A stretch of DNA of 64,000 nt, taken from positions 31,652-95,651 of the forward strand of contig NZ_VSLG01000013.1 in the NCBI RefSeq assembly GCF_008919445.1, written 5' to 3'. The notes under the pieces are model-generated. The model worked only from the letters and a program-made list of their open reading frames with translations. It did no database searches and was not told the DNA's origin. The DNA is from Serinicoccus kebangsaanensis. Its GTDB lineage: Bacteria > Actinomycetota > Actinomycetes > Actinomycetales > Dermatophilaceae. Position 1 is the first letter of the stretch; every line of letters starts with the position of its first letter. The position numbers and the translations under genes are program-made. This document shows positions 50,990 through 59,456 of the stretch, one piece after another.

Positions 50990-51793
50990 TCAATCCCTCG
51001 TGAGGAGAGCCTCACGAAAGCCCGCGGTAAACGCCCGCAGCAGGTCCTGCGACGCTAGGCCACCCATCCGGCGTACCAGCCGCTCGATCGACTCCTCCTC
51101 GTCGAGCACCTCCAGAAGCCTGGTGCCGTCCCGGACGGCGAAGGGGCGAGCAGCAAGCAGACCGACATGACAAGCTGACGCCAGAGCGATGTCGTAGTCC
51201 CAGCGCCGAAGCAACTCACCTTCCGCCCATGTGGCCTCGGAGTGTGGCAGCTGGCCCGCAGCAGTCAGGATCTCGTGCAGATCCTGCGCATCCTTCGGGT
51301 TGTCGAACTGACGATCTCTCCAGGCCAGTACCTTGAGAGCGGCTTGAGCTGGGAGGGAGGCCACCGCCACCACCAGGTGCGGCGCCAGTCGGACGCGTAC
51401 GGCCGTCGCTCGCGCCTCAGCTACGCCGTTGACATCGAGACGAAACCCGTCGCCCAGATGGACCTGGCGATCGCGCTCGACATCCCCGAAGGGCACGACG
51501 TCGACCTCGGCTCCGTCCACGACAAACTTGTGTCCGCCGCCACCCAGAGGCAGCAGGCCCGCTGTGAACCTGCGGTATCCATCGCTACTCACACCGACGG
51601 CGATGTCGATGTCCTTGGTCGAGCGAGTGGAGTGCTGCTGTAGTGGAGCGTGGACAACGATGTCCCGGGCCGCAGCGCCGATCATGACCATGGACACACC
51701 CTGACTGTCCGCACGCCGCTGGAGCGCTTCGACCACGGGGACCGCCACCGGGAGCGAGGCATGGTTCGCGAGGTCGAGGACGTCATCCGGCAT
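50990..51793 (-). CDS. AbiEii-type nucleotidyltransferase toxin (type IV TA)
   Basis: 267 residues. Pol-beta-type nucleotidyltransferase: MIGAAARDIVVHA (residues ~38-50), paired catalytic Asp61 and Asp63 (STKDIDIAVG) and third carboxylate Asp98 (GAEVDVVPFG). A helical C-terminal domain of ~150 residues follows. AbiEii toxins block growth by nucleotide transfer to tRNA or similar acceptors and give abortive-infection phage defence with AbiEi. It overlaps the upstream antitoxin gene by 11 nt. G+C is visibly lower than the flanking thi genes, and the GTATGC motif of the host is absent, suggesting acquisition. Confidence 0.82.
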   Translation of the reverse strand: MPDDVLDLANHASLPVAVPVVEALQRRADSQGVSMVMIGAAARDIVVHAPLQQHSTRSTKDIDIAVGVSSDGYRRFTAGLLPLGGGGHKFVVDGAEVDVVPFGDVERDRQVHLGDGFRLDVNGVAEARATAVRVRLAPHLVVAVASLPAQAALKVLAWRDRQFDNPKDAQDLHEILTAAGQLPHSEATWAEGELLRRWDYDIALASACHVGLLAARPFAVRDGTRLLEVLDEEESIERLVRRMGGLASQDLLRAFTAGFREALLTRD

Positions 51794-52751
51794 GGGTCAT
51801 CTGCCTCGCGAGATCAGCCAGCCGCGGATCTCCGTCGGCGGCGAGGTCGGCAGCGATGAGAAAGTCGGGAACCGAGCGCTGGCCGCGCAGAAGGTCGTCA
51901 GCCCAGAAGCTTCTGCGCAACTCGATCCAGCCAGTGGCATCGCGGCGGAGCCGACCCGCCACGATCAGGTCAGCCCGCGACCTCTGGTCGCAGTAGAGCA
52001 AGGCAGTCACCGGTCGGATCGAACGGCCCGTCGCAGCCGCGGCCAGCTCAGACCCTGCGTAGGCCCCGTCGACGACATCGAGTGCGTCATCAGGCACCGT
52101 CCACCGTGGGGAGGAGTACTTCTCCCCTGGCGCGACCTTTTGCTGCTGGATCAGGTAGGCATCGATCCAGCGCTGCTTCAGCAGATCTTCTCGCTCCAGG
52201 AGTCCACCCGTGGTCAGGTGCCCATCATCGCGCAGTGCCCGGACCACGCCGTTGGCTGTCCCCAGAGAGACCTGCGCCAGGTCTGCGAGGTCGCGTTGAG
52301 TACCGATCTCCCGTAGACCCCCGCGGACCAGGAGGGTGAAGGTCACTGGTATCCCGGTAGCGGTGAAGGGAGCCGCAGCAGACAGCCTCGTGCCCCCTCC
52401 GGCGCGCTGCCCCTCAACTCGAAAGATGAGCCCGGGAGCTGCGAGATGGCCGTTGCCGGCCCGATCGAGGAAGTACCAGCCTCGGTCGTCGAGTGCTTCC
52501 CGCGTGGCGGCACTGACCTTGTTCGTCACCATGACTCTGCCCTCGCCCGGTGGCAGCAGGGCTACTGCTCCTGGGCTCAAGGTCGGTTGGACCGCGGCGT
52601 CGAAACGCGCGTCGCCGCCATCCCAGGTAACGCGGAGAGTGGCATCTCTGCTCCGGCCCTCGACCGCCGATCCCGACCACGCGCAGGAGAGCCCCTCCCG
52701 CCGTAGGCGTTCGGTGATGACACTCATCAGCGTGTGTTCAGAATTGCCCAT
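51783..52751 (-). CDS. AbiEi-type antitoxin / transcriptional regulator
   Basis: 322 residues. A central winged-helix region (REIGTQRDLADLAQVSLGTA, then NGVVRALRDDGHL, ~residues 150-182) sits within a COG4861-like protein. The C-terminal half has VTALLYCDQRSRADLIVAGR. AbiEi antitoxins repress their own operon through N-terminal winged helices. Start choice: ATG 52751 lies 6 nt after a TATTCT -10 box, as in leaderless genes; ATG 52772 and ATG 52727 are alternatives. Four TGTGTTCA half-sites overlap the promoter. Confidence 0.78.
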   Translation of the reverse strand: MGNSEHTLMSVITERLRREGLSCAWSGSAVEGRSRDATLRVTWDGGDARFDAAVQPTLSPGAVALLPPGEGRVMVTNKVSAATREALDDRGWYFLDRAGNGHLAAPGLIFRVEGQRAGGGTRLSAAAPFTATGIPVTFTLLVRGGLREIGTQRDLADLAQVSLGTANGVVRALRDDGHLTTGGLLEREDLLKQRWIDAYLIQQQKVAPGEKYSSPRWTVPDDALDVVDGAYAGSELAAAATGRSIRPVTALLYCDQRSRADLIVAGRLRRDATGWIELRRSFWADDLLRGQRSVPDFLIAADLAADGDPRLADLARQMTHAG

Positions 52752-52790
52752 GTGTTCAGAATACGTGAACATGTGAAAAAATTGAACACA
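52733..52790 (-). promoter_or_regulatory. AbiE promoter with four TGTTCA half-sites
   Basis: TGTGTTCA at 52733-52740 and 52751-52758 in direct orientation; inverted TGAACATG at 52766-52773 and TGAACACA at 52783-52790. The inner pair makes a perfect TGTTCA-N7-TGAACA palindrome around the -10 box TATTCT (minus strand). Direct autoregulation by the AbiEi protein is likely. Confidence 0.75.
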
Positions 52791-52810
52791 GGACTAGATA
52801 AGTCCCTCGC

Positions 52811-53992
52811 TCATCCGGTGGCGATGTCCGCCCACTCGCGCAGCCAGGTCTCGCGCTCGGCCTCGATCTGGCCGGGAGCGACCACGATCGGGTCCTCCGC
52901 CACCTGCGCCCACTGGGCCCAGATGTCGGGCAGCGCGACCTGGTCGTCGACCGGGAAGACATACATCGCGTCGGGGATGGCGGCCTGCACCTCGGGGCTG
53001 ATCAGCCAGTCGACCACCGCCTGGGCGCCCTCGGGGTTGTCCGTGCCGGCGAGGACACCGGCATACTCCACCTGGCGGAAGCAGGTGTCGAGCAGTGCGG
53101 TCGTGGTCGGCTCGAAGCCGCCCTCGGGGATGGTGAACGGCGGGCTGGAGGCATACGAGAGGACGATCGGACGGTCGCCGTCGCCGCCGCCGGCGGTGAA
53201 GTCGACGGTGTAGGCGTCGGTCCAGCCGCTGGTGACCTTGGCGCCGTTGTCCATCAGGTCGCTCCAGTAGCCCTGCCACTGCCCGGGGCCGAACTCGCCG
53301 ATCGTCGCCAGGAGGAAGGCCATGCCCGGGCTGGAGGTGCTGGCACCGGGCGTGACGAAGAGATCCTCGTAGCGCGGCCGGGTGAGGTCGGCCAGGGTCT
53401 GCGGCGGCTCGATGCCCTGGTTCGCGAACCACTGGGTGTCGATGTTGACGCAGACGTCGCCGTAGTCGACCGGGGTGAGGTAGGCCTCGCCGCCCTCGGT
53501 CAGGTCGTGCTGGGTGGCCGACTCGGGCACCGACTCGGGGCGGTATGCCTCGAGCGCCTCGGCCATGACCACCCGGCTGGCGAAGGTGGTGTCGACCCCG
53601 AAGACGACGTCGGCGGTGGGGTTGCCGGCGGTGAGCACGATCTGGTTGGCCATCTGACCGGCGTCCCCGGCCAGCTGGATCTCCAGCTCGTATCCGGTGT
53701 CGGCCTCGAAAGCGGCGATCAGCTCGTCCGGCAGGGTGAAGGAGTCGTGGGCGGTGAGCACCACGGTGCCGGTGTCGGCGGGGGCCGGGGCGGCGGCGGT
53801 CTCCTCCTGCTCGTCTCCCCCGTCGCCGGCGCCGTCGTCGGTGCTGCCCTCCGCTCCCGAGGTGTCAGCCGACTCGCTCGCGCTGGGCTCGTCATCTCCG
53901 CCGCCCGTGAGGGTGCACGAGGTGAGCGTCAGGCCGGCCGCGATGGCCAGGGTCAGGGCAGTGGTGGTCCGTCGTGGACGGGTATGGGTCAT
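52811..53992 (-). CDS. thiB: Thiamine ABC transporter substrate-binding lipoprotein
   Basis: 393 residues. Lipoprotein signal (TLAIAAGLTLTSC, Cys ~26) and an Asp/Glu/Ser-rich spacer to ~75. An SBP_bac_1-type domain follows: VVLTAHDSFTLPDELIAAFE, NQIVLTAGNPTADVVFGVDT, LTPVDYGDVCVNIDTQW. It resembles TbpA/ThiB. A TPP riboswitch lies immediately upstream. ATG 53992 has GAGGAG ~10 nt upstream; ATG 54010 is an alternative. In a standard operon thiP and thiQ would follow directly; here the AbiE pair intervenes. Confidence 0.9.
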   Translation of the reverse strand: MTHTRPRRTTTALTLAIAAGLTLTSCTLTGGGDDEPSASESADTSGAEGSTDDGAGDGGDEQEETAAAPAPADTGTVVLTAHDSFTLPDELIAAFEADTGYELEIQLAGDAGQMANQIVLTAGNPTADVVFGVDTTFASRVVMAEALEAYRPESVPESATQHDLTEGGEAYLTPVDYGDVCVNIDTQWFANQGIEPPQTLADLTRPRYEDLFVTPGASTSSPGMAFLLATIGEFGPGQWQGYWSDLMDNGAKVTSGWTDAYTVDFTAGGGDGDRPIVLSYASSPPFTIPEGGFEPTTTALLDTCFRQVEYAGVLAGTDNPEGAQAVVDWLISPEVQAAIPDAMYVFPVDDQVALPDIWAQWAQVAEDPIVVAPGQIEAERETWLREWADIATG

Positions 53993-54012
53993 GGTGCTGC
54001 GTCTCCTCATCG

Positions 54013-54098
54013 ACTTCCTTCGCCGGTGCTAGCCGGTGCAGGTTCGAGGGTCTGCGGCGGGTGCCGCACTCTCAGCGCTCTGGCGCTCCCCTGTCGTG
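54013..54098 (-). promoter_or_regulatory. TPP riboswitch controlling thiB
   Basis: Minus-strand order of conserved elements: ACAGGGGAGC, CTGAGAGTGCGG, CCGCAGACCCTCGAACCTGC, CCGGCTAGCACCGG and CGAAGGAAG. The core matches the switch at 50766-50851 closely, but the variable P3 arm differs, so it is not a recent exact copy. Confidence 0.95.
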
Positions 54099-54338
54099 GT
54101 CGTCGTCGACGATATCACCGTCATCCGGCCCGTCCTCCGCCGCGGGGCCCTGGCCGGGTGCGGCGTCCTGACTCGGCTGGTCGTCGCGGTCGTCCTCGTC
54201 ATCCTCCCGAGGTGGCCCGAGCACGACATCGGCCCCCCGCAGCACGTTGCGGCTCATCCCGACCAGGATGCCCAGCCCCGCCAGCGCCAGGAGGATCCAC
54301 AGGCACACGACGACCCATGCTGGCAGCTCGAACGGCAT
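54072..54338 (-). CDS. Small membrane-anchored acidic protein, hypothetical
   Basis: 88 residues. One N-terminal hydrophobic helix (WVVVCLWILLALAGLGILVG) is followed by a very acidic Asp-rich tail. ATG 54338. The reading frame ends inside the TPP riboswitch: the TGA of the conserved CTGAGAG element is its stop. It may be a real gene whose 3' end overlaps the leader of thiB, or a chance frame. No family recognised. Confidence 0.5.
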   Translation of the reverse strand: MPFELPAWVVVCLWILLALAGLGILVGMSRNVLRGADVVLGPPREDDEDDRDDQPSQDAAPGQGPAAEDGPDDGDIVDDDHDRGAPER

Positions 54339-54524
54339 AGTTCGGCGGTCAACCTCTCCGGTGCTGGCTCAGGGACAATGGGCACGCATCAACCCTGACG
54401 TCATTGCCAGGGGAAGAAAGCCCTTCAGACCATAGCAAGGACGTCAACGACGTCGAGTTCACCCCACGGGGTGAGGCGATGGACCTGTGGACCCGCGGCC
54501 CCGCCGGTGTGGCAGGATCGCCTC
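54339..54524. other. Divergent intergenic region with TCACCCC-AC-GGGGTGA palindrome
   Basis: A perfect 7+7 bp palindrome at 54459-54474 lies about 50 bp upstream of the DUF4235 gene. Direct GACGTC repeats (54440-54454 area) flank it. It is probably an operator; the regulator is unknown. Confidence 0.4.
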
Positions 54525-54806
54525 ATGGGCAACCTCGTCGCCAAGATCCTCACCGTCGGTGCCGTGCTCGCGGCCAGCACCATCGCGCGCAAGGCCACGG
54601 ACGGCACCTGGAAGTTCGTCACGGGCAACGACTCCCCGACGAACCCGGAGGACCCGGAGATCGACCTCAAGGAGGCCGTGGCCTTCGCGGTGCTGTCCGG
54701 TGCTCTCGTCGGGCTGGCGCGGATGCTGGCCAACAGGGAGTCCAGCAAGGTGATCGCCAAGGCGAGCCGCAAGAGCTCGGAGCAGGTCGCCCAGCAGACT
54801 AGTTGA
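54525..54806 (+). CDS. DUF4235 protein
   Basis: 93 residues. N-terminal helix (VAKILTVGAVLAASTIARKA), the KFVTGNDSPTNPEDPEIDLK block conserved in DUF4235, and a second helix (AVAFAVLSGALVGLARML). Small membrane protein widespread in actinobacteria; function unknown. ATG 54525. Confidence 0.82.
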   Translation: MGNLVAKILTVGAVLAASTIARKATDGTWKFVTGNDSPTNPEDPEIDLKEAVAFAVLSGALVGLARMLANRESSKVIAKASRKSSEQVAQQTS

Positions 54807-54875
54807 ACATTTCTTGACTGTTCTTCCAGTTTTGCGAGCAGTGAATCGGGGCTTTTGAGCCGGGTGGGGCCCTAG

Positions 54876-54905
54876 TTGCGCTGACCTCGGCCTTTACACC
54901 ATACT
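54876..54905 (+). promoter_or_regulatory. Candidate promoter of the surface-glycan cluster
   Basis: TTGCGC (54876-54881) and CATACT (54900-54905) with an 18-bp spacer, 37 bp before the start of the first cluster gene. The gap 54807-54942 is notably A+T-richer than nearby DNA. Confidence 0.4.
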
Positions 54906-54942
54906 GTCGCGCGTCCCGAACATTTCCCTCGGAGAGTCGTCG

Positions 54943-56772
54943 ATGCCGAACGTCCCCCAGAAGAGTCTCCGCGAAGTCGCCATCCGCGCATTCTGGCTGC
55001 TCTGCGACGGCTTGTGCTGGGTCTTGGCGCTCTTCATCGCCATCTGGACCCGCGGTGGTGCCAGTCTCGAGGTCCTGACGGACCCCAACTTGTGGATGGC
55101 GGCGGGTCTCGCGGCGACGCTGCACGCTGCCGTCGGCATCGCAGGCGGCCCCTACATGGTGAAGCACATGCGAGGGAGCTTCGACGAGGTCACGGCCGTG
55201 GTGAAGACGGCCGGCATGGCCGCCCTGATCCTCGTCGCGATCGCCTGGATGACCCCCGCCATCTTCCTACCGCGGTCGGCCGCGCTGCTCGCGCCGGCCC
55301 TGGCCATCGTCTTCATGCTGGCCTCGCGCTTCCTGGTGCGCACCTACCGCTCGCGCCTGGTGAGCCGGAACCCGGAGGGCGAGCGCGTCATCGTCTTCGG
55401 CGCCGGCCTCGCCGGCCGCCGCCTGGTGCACAACATGCTGCACGACGACCGCTCCCAGTTCACGCCGGTCGCCCTCCTCGACGACGACCGCAGCAAGCGC
55501 CGGCTGAAGATCGAGGGGGTCCCGGTGGTGGGCACCTTCGCCAAGCTGGCGTGGGCGGTCGAGAAGACGGGGGCGACCTACCTCGCGGTGGCCGTGCCGC
55601 ACGCCACGCCGGAGCTGCTGCGGGCTGTGCAGCACGAGGCGCGCGAGCTCGAGCTGAAGCTGCAGGTGCTGCCTCCCATCGGGGACTGGCTTCGTCAAGC
55701 CGACCCCAAGGCCACCGACCTTCGCGACATCAACCTGGAGGACCTGCTGGGGCGCCGCGCCGTCCAGCTGGACCAGGAGGCCATCTCCGAGCATCTCACC
55801 GGCAAGGTGGTGCTCGTCACCGGCGCAGGAGGGTCGATCGGGTCTGAGCTGTGCCGTCAGATCGCCAAGTTCTCCCCCGCCCGGCTGGTCATGCTCGACC
55901 GGGACGAGTCTGCGCTGCACGCTGTGCAGCTGTCTCTGACGGGTCGCGGGCTCCTCGAGGGTGAGGACCTCTTGCTGGCAGACATCCGCGACGGCGACAA
56001 TCTGCAGACGCAGTTCGCCACCTGCAAGCCGGACGTCGTCTTCCACGCTGCGGCGCTGAAGCACCTGAGCCTGCTGGAGCGCTACCCCAAGGAGGCCTGG
56101 CAGACCAACGTGCTCGGCACCCTCAACGTGCTGCACGCCGCCGCGCAGAACGGTGTGGGGACGTTCGTCAACATCTCCACCGACAAGGCTGCCAGCCCGA
56201 CCTCGGTCCTGGGCACGAGCAAGCGGATGGCGGAGCGGCTGACGGCCGAGTTCGCCCACCGCGAGCCGGGGCGCTATGTCTCCGTACGCTTCGGCAACGT
56301 GCTCGGGTCTCGCGGCTCGGTCATCCCCGCGTTCACCGAGCAGATCCGCCAGGGCGGTCCGGTGACGGTGACGCACCAGGACGTGGAGCGCTACTTCATG
56401 CTCATCCCCGAGGCCTCTCAGCTGGTCCTCCAGGCCGGTGCGATCGGCCGGGACGGAGACGTGCTGGTCCTCGACATGGGCACCCCGGTCAAGATCGTCG
56501 ACGTCGCACGTGACCTGATCCGCACCTCGGGCAAGGACATCGAGATCCGCTTCACCGGGCTGCGCCCCGGCGAGAAGCTGAGCGAGGTGCTCTTCACCGA
56601 CGGCGAGGTGTTCCGCGAGACCGAGCACCCCCTGATCACGGCAGTGAACGTCCCGCGCATCGCGCCAGAACTGGTGCGCCCACGCTCCTTCAGTACAGCG
56701 GACCAAGCTGCGGCGTGGCTTGCTGCGCACGTCGAGAACTCACCCACGACCGCCCTGGAGCCTGCGGAGTGA
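54943..56772 (+). CDS. CapD/PglF/WbpM-like nucleotide-sugar 4,6-dehydratase
   Basis: 609 residues. Four N-terminal membrane helices (~15-130), a CoA-binding-like Rossmann region (VIVFGAGLAGRRLVHNML, ~147-165), then the polysaccharide biosynthesis SDR domain with VLVTGAGGSIGSELCRQ (~286-303). The active-site stretch STDKAASPTSVLGTSKRMAE has a Val where Tyr is usual, as in WbpM/PglF-type long forms that use Met or Val there. It likely converts UDP-GlcNAc to the 4-keto-6-deoxy sugar. First gene of a tightly packed operon; ATG 54943. Confidence 0.88.
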   Translation: MPNVPQKSLREVAIRAFWLLCDGLCWVLALFIAIWTRGGASLEVLTDPNLWMAAGLAATLHAAVGIAGGPYMVKHMRGSFDEVTAVVKTAGMAALILVAIAWMTPAIFLPRSAALLAPALAIVFMLASRFLVRTYRSRLVSRNPEGERVIVFGAGLAGRRLVHNMLHDDRSQFTPVALLDDDRSKRRLKIEGVPVVGTFAKLAWAVEKTGATYLAVAVPHATPELLRAVQHEARELELKLQVLPPIGDWLRQADPKATDLRDINLEDLLGRRAVQLDQEAISEHLTGKVVLVTGAGGSIGSELCRQIAKFSPARLVMLDRDESALHAVQLSLTGRGLLEGEDLLLADIRDGDNLQTQFATCKPDVVFHAAALKHLSLLERYPKEAWQTNVLGTLNVLHAAAQNGVGTFVNISTDKAASPTSVLGTSKRMAERLTAEFAHREPGRYVSVRFGNVLGSRGSVIPAFTEQIRQGGPVTVTHQDVERYFMLIPEASQLVLQAGAIGRDGDVLVLDMGTPVKIVDVARDLIRTSGKDIEIRFTGLRPGEKLSEVLFTDGEVFRETEHPLITAVNVPRIAPELVRPRSFSTADQAAAWLAAHVENSPTTALEPAE

Positions 56773-57905
56773 CCGATCGGATCCACCTCTCCAAGGCTGA
56801 CATCACCGAGGTCGAGGAGGAGTTCGTTCTCGCTGCCCTGCGCTCGGGATGGGTGGCGCCCCTCGGACCAGACGTCGACGCGTTCGAGCGAGAGGTAGCC
56901 GAACGGGTCGGCGTACGTCACGCGTTGGCGCTGGCCTCCGGCACCGCTGCTCTCCACCTGGCGCTTCTGGATCTTGGCGCACGACCCGGCACCGCAGTGG
57001 TGCTACCGAGCATGACCTTCGCCGCGTCGGCGAACGCGGTGGCCTACACAGGAGCTGAGACGGTCTTCGTCGACTGCCAGGTGGAGGACGGGAACGTGGA
57101 CCCCGACCTGCTGATCGAGGCGGTCGACACGCTCAGGGCTGAGGGCACGCAGGTCGTGGCGGCCATGACGGTCGATCTCTTCGGACGCGCCTGCGACTAC
57201 GACCAGATCGAGTCTGACCTCGGGGCTCGCGGAGTGCCGCTCCTGGAGGACGCCGCAGAGTCACTCGGAGCCACCTATCGCGGGCGTCCGGCGGGGTCGT
57301 TCGGCGCCGCGGCAGCCCTCTCCTTCAACGGCAACAAGATCATGACGACGTCCGGCGGAGGCATGCTGCTGAGCGACGACTCGCGGCTCATCGAGCACGC
57401 CCGCAAGCTGTCCACCCAGGCCAGGGAGCCGGTGCCGTGGTACGAGCACACAGAAGTGGGCTACAACTACCGGATGTCGAACATCCTGGCCGCTCTCGGC
57501 CGTGGTCAACTCACCAGGCTCGATCGCATGATCCAGCGCAGGCACAGCATCCGCCGGCGCTACGTCGAGGCTTTGGCCGACCTTCCGCTCCGCTTCCTCG
57601 GCGTCCGCCCGGAGCGCGGCGACGAGTCCGACAACTGCTGGCTGACCACCGCAGTCATCGAGAGCAACCGAATCGACGTCAACGACGTTCTCGCAGACTT
57701 GGAGGGGCGAGGAATCGAAGCACGTCATCTGTGGAAGCCGATGCATCTGCAGCCGGTCTACACCTCTGACCGCTTCTTCGGCTCCACTCACGGAGAGAGT
57801 CTGTTCCGGCGTGGGCTGACCCTGCCCAGCGGTTCTGCTCTGACGGACGACGACATCGACACGGTCATCGCGGCTCTACGCGATGCGCTGATCTCGCTGC
57901 GATGA
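56769..57905 (+). CDS. DegT/DnrJ/EryC1-family sugar aminotransferase
   Basis: 378 residues. ALASGTAALHLALLDLGA near residue 58, DLFGRACDYDQI, EDAAESLGATYRG, PLP lysine in SFNGNKIMTTSGGGML (~195), and GYNYRMSNILAALGRGQL. It transfers an amino group to a keto sugar. Following a PglF-like dehydratase, it fits the PglE step to a 4-amino sugar of the bacillosamine type (inference). GTG 56769 overlaps the preceding stop (GTGA). Confidence 0.9.
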   Translation: MTDRIHLSKADITEVEEEFVLAALRSGWVAPLGPDVDAFEREVAERVGVRHALALASGTAALHLALLDLGARPGTAVVLPSMTFAASANAVAYTGAETVFVDCQVEDGNVDPDLLIEAVDTLRAEGTQVVAAMTVDLFGRACDYDQIESDLGARGVPLLEDAAESLGATYRGRPAGSFGAAAALSFNGNKIMTTSGGGMLLSDDSRLIEHARKLSTQAREPVPWYEHTEVGYNYRMSNILAALGRGQLTRLDRMIQRRHSIRRRYVEALADLPLRFLGVRPERGDESDNCWLTTAVIESNRIDVNDVLADLEGRGIEARHLWKPMHLQPVYTSDRFFGSTHGESLFRRGLTLPSGSALTDDDIDTVIAALRDALISLR

Positions 57906-58846
57906 GGTACGCGGAGAAGGATGCGGGGTTCGAAGCCTTTCTCGATCGGCTGAACATCACGATCGCGGCCGAGTTTTCTGTCGGCGAGGTCATCGGGCCG
58001 ACCTTTCCCTCGGGGCATGTCGTCGGGCTTCCTCGATCTGGCACGACCTTTCTCTTCCAGGCACTCGCGGCGTCCGGTCGGGTCGGCTACCCCAGCAATC
58101 TGATGGCTCTCTTCTGGCGCAGCCCATGGGTAGGAGCCCGACTCCAGAGGCAACTGTCTGTGACAGCCAGCACGACGTCACTGAACTCCGTGGCCGGCCG
58201 CACTCCGGAGCCCTTGGATCCCCACGAGTTCGGATACTTCTGGCGAGACGCGCTCGGCCACGACACCAACGCCTTGGAGCCTTCTGGATCAGCAAGACCG
58301 CCAGCGGACCTCCGGAGGGCGTTGGACGCGATCTCGTCCATATTCCAGGCTCCGACGGTCTACAAGAACTTCTTGGTGCCCGCCCATCTCGACTACCTCT
58401 CCGAGGTCGGTGCTCAGCGGTACCTCCTCGTCGAGCGCTCGCTCGATCAGGTTGCCGCGAGCCTGGTGCGAACGCGCAGATCTCTTGAGATCCCTGAGTC
58501 ATCGTGGTTCGGCATCGCGCCCCCTGGCCCGTGGCCTGCTTTCTCCAGCGACCTCGAGAGGGTGGCTTTCCAGGTCGCCCACGTCCAGCGGGCCATCGAG
58601 AGCAGCGGCATCCGAGACCGGGCCGAGACCCTGGTGGTCACCTACGAGCAGCTCTGTCGCAATCCAGCCCAAGAGCTCCCTCGAGTCCTGGACCACCTTG
58701 ACGTAGCGCCAGATGTGCAGAGGGCATGGCCGCAGCCTCGCCAGCCGCAGGACTCACTACACTCGCTACCGGCCATGGACCGACGTGCCCTCCTGACTTA
58801 CCTCGACCACTATCTGGGACAGACGACTTGTGACTCTCCGAACTGA
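57902..58846 (+). CDS. Sulfotransferase-family protein
   Basis: 314 residues. The 5'-phosphosulfate loop is VVGLPRSGTTFLFQALAAS (~residues 40-58) and the 3'-phosphate region is RYLLVERSLDQVAASLVRTR, with later LVVTYEQLCRNPAQELPRVL. It transfers sulfate from PAPS to a hydroxyl or amine, probably on the glycan being built. ATG overlaps the aminotransferase stop (ATGA). A second, different sulfotransferase gene is found 3 kb downstream. Confidence 0.82.
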   Translation: MRYAEKDAGFEAFLDRLNITIAAEFSVGEVIGPTFPSGHVVGLPRSGTTFLFQALAASGRVGYPSNLMALFWRSPWVGARLQRQLSVTASTTSLNSVAGRTPEPLDPHEFGYFWRDALGHDTNALEPSGSARPPADLRRALDAISSIFQAPTVYKNFLVPAHLDYLSEVGAQRYLLVERSLDQVAASLVRTRRSLEIPESSWFGIAPPGPWPAFSSDLERVAFQVAHVQRAIESSGIRDRAETLVVTYEQLCRNPAQELPRVLDHLDVAPDVQRAWPQPRQPQDSLHSLPAMDRRALLTYLDHYLGQTTCDSPN

Positions 58847-59456
58847 CAGCAACAGGTCTCTGCGGATCCTGGACCTGGCCGTCGTGGGGCTCACCGCTCC
58901 CGGTTGGGGACCGCTCCTCGCAGGCTGTGCCCTGCTGTGCCGAGTCGCGCAGGGCGCACCGGTGATCTTCACGCAGGAGCGAGCAGGTCTGCACGCCGAG
59001 CCGTTCACCGCGTACAAGTTCCGCACGATGATCAACGATGCCGACTCCTACCTGGATGACAGCGGTGCGCCGACCCGCCAGCGCGTGACTCCGACGGGCG
59101 CGCTGCTGAGGCGAACCGGGCTGGACGAGCTTCCGCAGATAGCCAACGTGATCCGAGGCGATATGAGCCTGGTGGGCCCCCGGCCGGTGCTGCCCAGCTG
59201 GGTGGACCGGTTCCCGGAAGGCGCGAGCCACCCACGATTCCGGACCCGGCCAGGCCTCACCGGCCTGGCGCAGATCGCCGGCCGCAACACCGTCCTTTGG
59301 TCGGAGCGTCTGGCCCTGGACACCCGCTGGTCCGACACGGCGTCGGTTCGCCTCTACCTGAGCACCCTCCTTCGCACACCACTCGCCCTGCTGCGACCCA
59401 CGGTGTCGGCCGACCGCAACGCTCATGCCGTCGACGACCTCCAGCAGCCGGCGTGA
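58830..59456 (+). CDS. PglC/WcaJ-type initiating sugar-phosphate transferase (short form)
   Basis: 208 residues. One N-terminal hydrophobic segment, then the bacterial sugar transferase block: YKFRTMINDADSYLDDSGAP, LRRTGLDELPQIANVIRGDM, SLVGPRPVLP and RPGLTGLAQIAGRN. It transfers a sugar-1-phosphate to undecaprenyl phosphate at the membrane, starting lipid-linked glycan assembly. GTG 58830 overlaps the sulfotransferase gene by 17 nt. The small, PglC-like size agrees with an amino-sugar donor from the two genes upstream. Confidence 0.9.
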   Translation: MTLRTDSNRSLRILDLAVVGLTAPGWGPLLAGCALLCRVAQGAPVIFTQERAGLHAEPFTAYKFRTMINDADSYLDDSGAPTRQRVTPTGALLRRTGLDELPQIANVIRGDMSLVGPRPVLPSWVDRFPEGASHPRFRTRPGLTGLAQIAGRNTVLWSERLALDTRWSDTASVRLYLSTLLRTPLALLRPTVSADRNAHAVDDLQQPA

